Source: Caldilineaceae bacterium | GTDB lineage: Bacteria; Chloroflexota; Anaerolineae; Caldilineales; Caldilineaceae | NCBI GenBank assembly: GCA_026708085.1 | Contig: JAPOVP010000065.1 | Location: forward strand, 1-54,120 | DNA: 54,120 nucleotides | Direction: 5' to 3' | Shown: one piece after another, positions 48,969 through 54,120 of the stretch | Layout: each line of letters begins with the position of its first letter | Position numbering within the stretch: position 1 is the stretch's first letter | Program-made: the position numbers and the translations under genes | Notes under the pieces: generated by a model | Told to the model about the DNA's origin: nothing | Seen by the model: the letters and a program-made list of their open reading frames with translations, nothing else | Databases searched by the model: none

Positions 48969-49588
48969 TCTGCTGCCAGCTTTTCGGCGACGATGACGAG
49001 GGGTCGGACCCTCCCGTCGCCCACGACATGCTCCTCCCGGCTGAAGCCTGCATCGCGTACCGCCTTGTCAACCTTTTGAAAGGTGTCAGCAGTGGTCGGG
49101 AACACCAGGTGGAACAGCAAGTTGAGCAGAGGTCCGGGCTCGGCCAAAGTGACTTCGACGATGATGGTCCGTCCTCCGGGACGGAGACAGCGAGCGAATT
49201 CCCGGTGCGTGCGGGGGTCGAGGATGTAGGATGCCGGGAAGGCGCAGACGATGGTGTCGAAGGCGGCGCGGGTGAAGGGCAGTTTTTGCGCGGCGCCCTG
49301 GACGAGGGGGAGCTGCAATTCCCGGCTGGTGAACTTTGCCGCTGTCAATCGCTGCATGGCGGCGGAGGGTTCGATGCCGACGACGCGGCGCTGCCCGCTC
49401 GAAAGGAGGGGCAGCAGCGCGCCGGTCCCGAAACCAACTTCGAGGATACGGTTGCCGCGGACATGGGGAAGAGCGGCGCGGCGCCAGTCATCCCAACGAC
49501 CGAGGCTGACGGCCCAGCTCACGGTGTCGTAGGCCCAGGCCAGCTCATTGTAAAGGAGCCGGTAGAGTAGCAGGTAGATCTGACGCAT
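48965..49588 (-). CDS. Class I SAM-dependent methyltransferase (UbiE-like)
   Basis: About 207 residues. Motif I is ILEVGFGTGALL, motif II-like VVGIEPSAAM, and motif IV/post AFDTIVCAFPASYILDP, the methyltransf_11/25 pattern. The N-terminus LLYNELAWAYDTVSWAVSLGRWDDW is found in membrane-lipid or quinone methyltransferases, but the substrate is not assigned. It overlaps the next gene by 4 bases and follows the aldo/keto reductase gene by 45. Confidence 0.88.
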   Translation of the reverse strand: MRQIYLLLYRLLYNELAWAYDTVSWAVSLGRWDDWRRAALPHVRGNRILEVGFGTGALLPLLSSGQRRVVGIEPSAAMQRLTAAKFTSRELQLPLVQGAAQKLPFTRAAFDTIVCAFPASYILDPRTHREFARCLRPGGRTIIVEVTLAEPGPLLNLLFHLVFPTTADTFQKVDKAVRDAGFSREEHVVGDGRVRPLVIVAEKLAAE

Positions 49589-49633
49589 CGGGCCGCGGAT
49601 TCGGCGGGCGAGAGCAGTGCTTCGCCGTCGCGG

Positions 49634-50494
49634 TCAGGCGAACAACGGCGTCATACTCTGTTCGGCGACCATGGCGGCCATCTCTTCGTCGCTGGGGCCC
49701 TGGCCGTCGAAGCGGCTGGCGGCATCAAGGACGTGGGGCAGCAGGTTGATATCACCTGGCGTGTTCAGGAAGAGATCGCCCTGGGCTAGAATCCAGTGGA
49801 CGGCGCGGTCGATGTCCGGTTGGTTCTCCAGGGGCTGGTACCAGGTTGTGCGGTTTTTGGGCGTAGTTCCCCAGGGGCCGCGCAGAAGGGACTTGATGAC
49901 CTGCACGGCGATGCCCCGCTCGCGGGCAAGACCGACGACGCGGTCAAAGTCGGCGGCGTACTGAGGATTCTGCTTCATCTGGATGTTCCAGGGGAGCAGG
50001 ATTGAATCGAAGTCGAAGGCCTGCAGGCTGCGGTTGTGGAAGGCCGCGATTTTTAGGCCGTGGCCGGTGACGCCGATGTGTTTTACGAGCCCCTGGTCAC
50101 GGGCCTCTTTGGCGGCTTCGAGGGCGCCGTTTTCGCCCATTGCGGTATCCCAATCATCGGGATGGCCCAGGTTGTGGAATTGGATCAGGTCGATGTGGTC
50201 GACTCGCATCCGCTCCAGGGAAAGCTGGATTTGGGCCTTGGCTGTGTCATATTCGCGTTCATTGGTCTTGGTGGCCAGGAAGAAACGGTCGCGGTGCTTT
50301 TCGAGCCAGGGACCGAGAAGGAGCTCGGCATCGCCGTAGCTGGCGGCGGTGTCGATGTGATTGACACCGTAGTCGAGCAGCAGTTCCATGGTGCGGTCGG
50401 CGTCGGCTTGGGTGACACGGCCGATAGCGGCGGCGCCGAAGAGGGTTACGGTGCTGTTGTGGCCAGTGCGGCCAAAGGGTCGTTGCTGAATCAT
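49634..50494 (-). CDS. Aldo/keto reductase family oxidoreductase
   Basis: About 286 residues, TIM-barrel NADPH enzyme. The catalytic tetrad is recognisable: the Asp and Tyr in [12 protein letters not shown], the Lys in LATKTNER and the His in IQFHNLG. The N-terminal [21 protein letters not shown] is standard. AAGGAGAT precedes the ATG. It lies 35 bases downstream of the Nudix gene and is likely part of the lar transcript. The substrate is unknown. Confidence 0.92.
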   Translation of the reverse strand: MIQQRPFGRTGHNSTVTLFGAAAIGRVTQADADRTMELLLDYGVNHIDTAASYGDAELLLGPWLEKHRDRFFLATKTNEREYDTAKAQIQLSLERMRVDHIDLIQFHNLGHPDDWDTAMGENGALEAAKEARDQGLVKHIGVTGHGLKIAAFHNRSLQAFDFDSILLPWNIQMKQNPQYAADFDRVVGLARERGIAVQVIKSLLRGPWGTTPKNRTTWYQPLENQPDIDRAVHWILAQGDLFLNTPGDINLLPHVLDAASRFDGQGPSDEEMAAMVAEQSMTPLFA

Positions 50495-50528
50495 GGAGTA
50501 ATCTCCTTAGAATAGTCTGACGTTGACA

Positions 50529-50957
50529 TTATAGCTGTTCTTCTTCCTGCAATCGCCGGCGGAGGAAGAACAGGGCACGTTGAAAGTCGGCGTGCCAGCC
50601 GCGGCCGGGCGGTTCATTGAGGCGGTGCCAGAAAAAGTCGAACAGGCGCCCGCCGCCATCCTGGGTAAAGAAGGACCAGCGATCGGGCAGGTCACCGGGA
50701 ACTTGGCACAGATAGAAGTGCCAGTGCTGTCTAATGCCTCTGAAGGAGAGCTGGCCGAGGGCTTTGACTACGTTAGCGTTCTCGATGCCGGATTCCTCGG
50801 CCAGTTCGCGCAGCGAGGCATCTTCCCCACTTTCGCCGTATTCCCACGTACCCTTTACCAGTTGCGTACCGGCGCGGGGATGGCGGAATGCAAGGATTTC
50901 CAGCTCTTCTCGCCGCCGCAGGACGACTGGCGCTACCTTCCGCACGAATTCATCCAT
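50529..50957 (-). CDS. Nudix hydrolase
   Basis: About 142 residues. A perfect Nudix box G-x5-E-x7-REL-x-EE-x-GI is present (GTWEYGESGEDASLRELAEESGI), holding the magnesium that cleaves a nucleoside diphosphate linked to X. ATG 50957 gives a standard-size protein and overlaps the larC stop by 8 bases (ATGGATGA), so it is translationally coupled. The upstream in-frame extension to 51044 lies wholly inside larC. Its place behind larC raises the possibility of a function in nickel-pincer nucleotide metabolism, but Nudix enzymes are versatile. Confidence 0.92.
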   Translation of the reverse strand: MDEFVRKVAPVVLRRREELEILAFRHPRAGTQLVKGTWEYGESGEDASLRELAEESGIENANVVKALGQLSFRGIRQHWHFYLCQVPGDLPDRWSFFTQDGGGRLFDFFWHRLNEPPGRGWHADFQRALFFLRRRLQEEEQL

Positions 50958-52200
50958 CGTGGGCAACTTCGCCTCCTTCCTCCTTGACGTGCAGACCGGA
51001 GGGGTGGTCGACCAGAGGCGACGCGGCGGCGAGAGCGGCGGCATACACGGTAGGCAGGGGCGTGCCGGTGGCTTCGGCCAGGGCTTGACAGTCCTCGAAC
51101 TCAGGTTTGGCGCCGACGACCTTGCCTTCGACGCGTTTCACCTTGACTCGCACAGGGCCAAAGGAGGTCGCGACTGTCTTCATAGCGCGTTCGGCTACGT
51201 GGCGGCGTACTGGATATACGCGGACGCCGAGCGTGGTTGTTTCGCGCAGGAGGAGCGAGGCGAGATTTGATTCATCGGCAGGCGCGGCGAGGACTTTGAG
51301 AAGCGTGCCCGGTCGGGCTTTCTTCATTCCGATGGCTGTTGTCCAGACGTCGAGGGCGCCGGCGTCGAAGAGGCGGCGCTGCACGGGTTCGTAGAGCTCC
51401 GGATTCATGTCATCGATGTTGGTTTCGAGCACGAGGAGAGACTCGGTGGGTTCGCGGGCAGGCTGGTGCGGCGCTTCGGCCTGTTCTTCTCCCAGCCAAA
51501 GACGGGCGACGTTGGGCCAGTCGAACTGTTTTTGACCGGCGCCGTAGCCGATCGTGCGCAGACGGATTTCCGGCTGACGGAAGAGCGCCAGCTCTGCGAG
51601 GAGCGCGGCGCCGGTAGGGGTCACCAGTTCGCCGGGGCCAGGCGCGGGAACTGTAGGCGCGTTTACGGCGGCCAGCAGTTCGAGAGTGGCCGGTGCGGGC
51701 AGGGGGATGCGGCCGTGCATTGAGTTCGCCCATCCGGGGCCGAGGGGGAGCGGCGAGGCGTAGAGAGCAGTTACGGCAAGCTCATGCAGTCCTGTGCAGA
51801 CGCCGACGATGTCGATGATGGCGTCGAGGGCGCCTACCTCGTGAAAGTGGACGGCGTCGGTTGTCGTGCCGTGGATGTGCGCTTCGGCCTCGGCCAAACG
51901 AGTGAAGACGGCGCCGGCGCGGCGCTTGACCTCGGCAGGCAGTGTTGAAGCGTCGATAATCTTCAGCACGTCGGCCAGATGGCGTTCGGCGGTCTCGTCA
52001 CTTACGTCGACGTCAACGCGCGTGGCCCGGATTCCTCTTTGCATTGCCGGTTGGGTTTTGATGCTCCAACTGCCGGAGGGAAGGTTCAGGCTGTCGACGG
52101 ATTTGTGGAGTGAGTCGAGCGGCCAGCCGGCGTCTACAAGACAGCCGAGGAAGATATCGCCTGAGATTCCTGATGGGGTGTCGAGGTAGGCGACAGGCAT
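50950..52200 (-). CDS. larC: Nickel insertion protein LarC for the nickel-pincer nucleotide cofactor
   Basis: About 416 residues, one uninterrupted frame (in some organisms LarC is made by a programmed frameshift from larC1 and larC2; that is not needed here). The N-terminus VAYLDTPSGISGDIFLGCLVDAGW and VHFHEVGALDAIIDIVG are the family signatures, with the His/Glu cluster of the CTP-dependent nickel site. LarC inserts nickel into the dithio-carboxy-nicotinic nucleotide made by LarB and LarE. It starts 44 bases after larE ends. The ribosome site is weak. Confidence 0.93.
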   Translation of the reverse strand: MPVAYLDTPSGISGDIFLGCLVDAGWPLDSLHKSVDSLNLPSGSWSIKTQPAMQRGIRATRVDVDVSDETAERHLADVLKIIDASTLPAEVKRRAGAVFTRLAEAEAHIHGTTTDAVHFHEVGALDAIIDIVGVCTGLHELAVTALYASPLPLGPGWANSMHGRIPLPAPATLELLAAVNAPTVPAPGPGELVTPTGAALLAELALFRQPEIRLRTIGYGAGQKQFDWPNVARLWLGEEQAEAPHQPAREPTESLLVLETNIDDMNPELYEPVQRRLFDAGALDVWTTAIGMKKARPGTLLKVLAAPADESNLASLLLRETTTLGVRVYPVRRHVAERAMKTVATSFGPVRVKVKRVEGKVVGAKPEFEDCQALAEATGTPLPTVYAAALAAASPLVDHPSGLHVKEEGGEVAHDG

Positions 52201-52218
52201 TGCGGGGAGTAGTCTAAC

Positions 52219-52233
52219 GTCAGTGGTTAGTGG
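52219..52233 (+). repeat. Short dispersed motif shared with position 66
   Basis: GTCAGTGGTTAGTGG is identical to 66-80. It occupies most of the short gap between larE and larC. Short TGG-rich motifs of this kind are common low-complexity repeats; a function is not apparent. Confidence 0.5.
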
Positions 52234-52244
52234 GGTAATACAGT

Positions 52245-53168
52245 TTACTGGCGAAAAGACATCAGTTCGTCGACGGATATGAGGGTGGTATCGGCATGGC
52301 CGTTGGCGGCTGCGTTGAGGCCGCCGCTGCGGAAACCGGCCAGGTCGAGGGTGACGTAGCGATAGCCGGCGGATTTGATGCCGGCGTCGATTTCTTCGAA
52401 GTGAGCGAGGACGGTTGGAAAGTCTTCGGGCGGCAGTTCGAGGCGGGCGATCTCGCCGTGGTGGCGGACGCGGAACTGGCGCAGACCGAGGGCGACGAGG
52501 ACGTCTTCGGCGGCTTCGATCTGGCGGAGTAGTTGCGGGTCGATCGGCGTGCCGTGGGGCACACGGGAGGAAAGACAGGCCATGGCCGGCTTGTCCCAGA
52601 CCGGTAGGCCCAGGTGTCTGGCAATGTCGCGGACTTCCGCCTTAGTGATGCCCGCCTCCAATAGAGGGGAGCGCACGCCGCGCTCGCGCGCAGCAGTCAT
52701 GCCGGGACGGTCATCGCCCACGTCGCTGGCGTTTGTGCCGTCGCAGACGATGCCCCAGTCCTCTTCCTGGAGTATTTCGTGGAGCCGATTGTGGAGCTCC
52801 GACTTACAGAAGTAGCAGCGGTTGTTTGGGTTGGCGGCGTAGTTGGGATCCAGGTACTCCTCAGTCTCCACCAAGCGGTAGGGCACGCCGATTTCGTCGG
52901 CCAGCGCAACGGCGTCGCGCATTTCGCGGGCCGGGTAGCTGGGGGAGACGCCGATGCAGGCGAGAGCGCCGCTGCCGTTGCTGGCCGCGGCGGACCTTCC
53001 GCCCAACTCCTGGAAGGCGACGGTCATGACTACAGCGCTGTCCACGCCACCGGAATAGGCGACGATGACCGACACGTAGGCGCGCAGGGTTGCGCGCATC
53101 GCGTCCAGTTTGGCGGCTGTTTCGGCAGTGAGGGTGGGTGGGGTCGTATGGCTTGCGTATTGATTCAT
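52245..53168 (-). CDS. larE: Sulfur transferase LarE of the nickel-pincer nucleotide pathway
   Basis: About 307 residues. The ATP-pyrophosphatase PP-loop SGGVDSAV is at the start, NNRCYFCKSELHNRL in the middle and KPAMACLSSRVPHGTP near residue 200, where the Cys in ACLSSR corresponds to the conserved cysteine that donates sulfur, or holds an iron-sulfur cluster in other LarE types. The additional CxxC pair suggests a cluster-using version, an inference. ATG 53168 is used because a start at 53234 would overlap larB by 47 bases; the chosen start leaves a gap of 19 bases. Confidence 0.93.
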   Translation of the reverse strand: MNQYASHTTPPTLTAETAAKLDAMRATLRAYVSVIVAYSGGVDSAVVMTVAFQELGGRSAAASNGSGALACIGVSPSYPAREMRDAVALADEIGVPYRLVETEEYLDPNYAANPNNRCYFCKSELHNRLHEILQEEDWGIVCDGTNASDVGDDRPGMTAARERGVRSPLLEAGITKAEVRDIARHLGLPVWDKPAMACLSSRVPHGTPIDPQLLRQIEAAEDVLVALGLRQFRVRHHGEIARLELPPEDFPTVLAHFEEIDAGIKSAGYRYVTLDLAGFRSGGLNAAANGHADTTLISVDELMSFRQ

Positions 53169-53187
53169 TTTGTCACTCTGGCCCTGA

Positions 53188-54012
53188 CTAGGGTCCGGCT
53201 GCTGTGTGAACGTCGTAACTGGCTGGCGCGACACCGTTTGTCGAAGAAGGGGAGTTGTTCTCGATCTTGTCGTTAATCAGTGCGGCCATGTGGGCTGCGC
53301 CGTAGCCGTTGTCGATGTTTACCACGGCCATTCCCGATGCGCAACCGTTGAGCATGGCAAGAAGGGCGGCGACGCCGCCGAAGTTGACGCCATAGCCGAC
53401 GCTGGTCGGCACCGCGATGACCGGCGCCTGGGTCAGCCCGGCCACGACCGATGCGAGTGCGCCTTCCATGCCGGCGATAACGATGACGACGTTTGCCTGT
53501 TGCAAGGCCGGGATGTGGGGAAAGAGGCGGTGGAGACCGGCGACGCCCACATCGGTGACCTTGTGGGGGTCATGTCCCATCAGACTCAGCGTCAGGGAGG
53601 CTTCTTCGAGAACTGGCAGATCGCTCGTGCCAGCGCAGACAACCATGACACCGGGCTTCAACTCGGAAGGGGGTTCGCGATCCAACCAAAGACAACGCGC
53701 CTGTTCATGCCACGCCAGATCGGGCACACGCCGGGAGGCTGCTTCAAACTGCGCCTCCGTTGCGCGCGTTCCGAGTAGCCGGGTAGACTGGGCTGCCAGG
53801 CGTTCGGAGATCAAGGCGACCTGCTCGGCGGTCTTGCCCTCACAGTAGATGACTTCCGGGAAGCCGGTACGGAGCAGGCGGTGATGGTCCAAGGTCGCCA
53901 CGCCTTCCAGGGTCTCGAAGGGCAATGCCCGCAGCCGGTTGAGGGCGGCATCTATGGTCATAGATCCGCCGGCTACTTCGGATAGCAGAGCTTCCAACTG
54001 GGAGTCATTCAT
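53188..54012 (-). CDS. larB: LarB, pyridinium-3,5-biscarboxylic acid mononucleotide synthase
   Basis: About 274 residues, a PurE-like fold protein. The C-terminal half carries VCAGTSDLPVLEEA, VIVIAGMEGALASVVAGL, VPTSVGYG and NIDNGYGAAHMAA, all characteristic of the LarB family (formerly NCAIR mutase-related). The enzyme carboxylates and hydrolyses nicotinic acid adenine dinucleotide in the first step of nickel-pincer nucleotide synthesis. It is the first gene of the cluster larB-larE-larC. No larA (lactate racemase or relative) is visible in this window. Confidence 0.94.
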   Translation of the reverse strand: MNDSQLEALLSEVAGGSMTIDAALNRLRALPFETLEGVATLDHHRLLRTGFPEVIYCEGKTAEQVALISERLAAQSTRLLGTRATEAQFEAASRRVPDLAWHEQARCLWLDREPPSELKPGVMVVCAGTSDLPVLEEASLTLSLMGHDPHKVTDVGVAGLHRLFPHIPALQQANVVIVIAGMEGALASVVAGLTQAPVIAVPTSVGYGVNFGGVAALLAMLNGCASGMAVVNIDNGYGAAHMAALINDKIENNSPSSTNGVAPASYDVHTAAGP

Positions 54013-54028
54013 GGAATCAGGGTAACTA

Positions 54029-54120
54029 CTAAGCCTGAGAGGTATCAGGGATGAAGGGTTGTTCTAGAAAGGCGTTGTGGATGGCATCAATGGCGTTGAG
54101 GCCGTGTTTACGAGCAGTAG
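54029..54120 (-). CDS. Probable C-terminal end of a transposase (partial, runs off the window)
   Basis: The last 92 bases read on the - strand encode TARKHGLNAIDAIHNAFLEQ followed by PFIPD, then a short tail and a TAG stop at 54031-54029. A TARK-x-G-x-N-x-x-x-x-I start and a hydrophobic helix before PF-x-P resemble the C-terminus of IS66-type and related transposases. Only 30 codons are available, so the family is uncertain. It lies 16 bases upstream of larB on the same strand. Confidence 0.45.
   Translation of the reverse strand, partial: TARKHGLNAIDAIHNAFLEQPFIPDTSQA

Overview
The window is about 60% GC bacterial DNA, gene-dense and almost entirely metabolic. I infer a Chloroflexota member, probably near Caldilineales. 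The basis is the lipoprotein leaders (hydrophobic stretch, LSAC or LAAC lipobox, Ala/Pro/acidic linker), the frequent TTG and GTG starts, the short palindromic dispersed repeats, and the mix of catabolic families. No rRNA, ribosomal protein or other marker gene is present, so the taxonomy is inference only.

Layout. 1-7539 (+ strand): a PhyH-type oxygenase, then an ABC importer with two paralogous NMT1/THI5-like lipoproteins, one ATPase and one permease, followed by two divergent nucleoside-phosphorylase-fold enzymes. Two RNA hairpins, the second a strong intrinsic terminator, lie between the two lipoprotein genes. 7595-15022: a ricin-B-like lipoprotein, a sulfatase, two MFS transporters, an M20 dipeptidase and an Asp/Glu/hydantoin racemase. 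15525-27496 (- strand): an aspartoacylase-like deacylase, a MATE/MOP transporter and a dpp/opp-type operon that begins with three tandem NicX-like (2,5-dihydroxypyridine dioxygenase family) genes feeding into DppB, C, D, F and a lipoprotein DppA. 28143-36217: a 2-hydroxyacid dehydrogenase, a Gfo/Idh/MocA oxidoreductase, a plant-type LRR protein, RecQ with a C-terminal helix-turn-helix, a zinc alcohol dehydrogenase and an enolase-superfamily dehydratase. 36576-48102: a second zinc dehydrogenase, a DUF433/DUF5615 toxin-antitoxin pair whose toxin frame carries an amber codon, GH2 glycosidase, LLM flavin oxidoreductase, lactonase, fatty acid desaturase, cupin, inositol-phosphatase-like enzyme, SDR and a second enolase-superfamily enzyme. 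48180-54012 (- strand): a compact cluster larB-larE-larC-Nudix-aldo/keto reductase-methyltransferase-ConA-fold protein. LarB, LarE and LarC make the nickel-pincer nucleotide cofactor; no LarA enzyme is visible. The right edge holds what looks like the 3' end of a transposase gene.

Together the genes describe a heterotroph that takes up peptides or N-heterocycles, nucleoside-like compounds and carbohydrates and degrades them. Two families of hairpin-forming repeats are scattered through the intergenic space. The parts I find most worth attention are the importer plus phosphorylase-like pair, the NicX-like triplication linked to a peptide-type transporter (the middle copy lacks an iron ligand), and the structured RNA between the two binding-protein genes.
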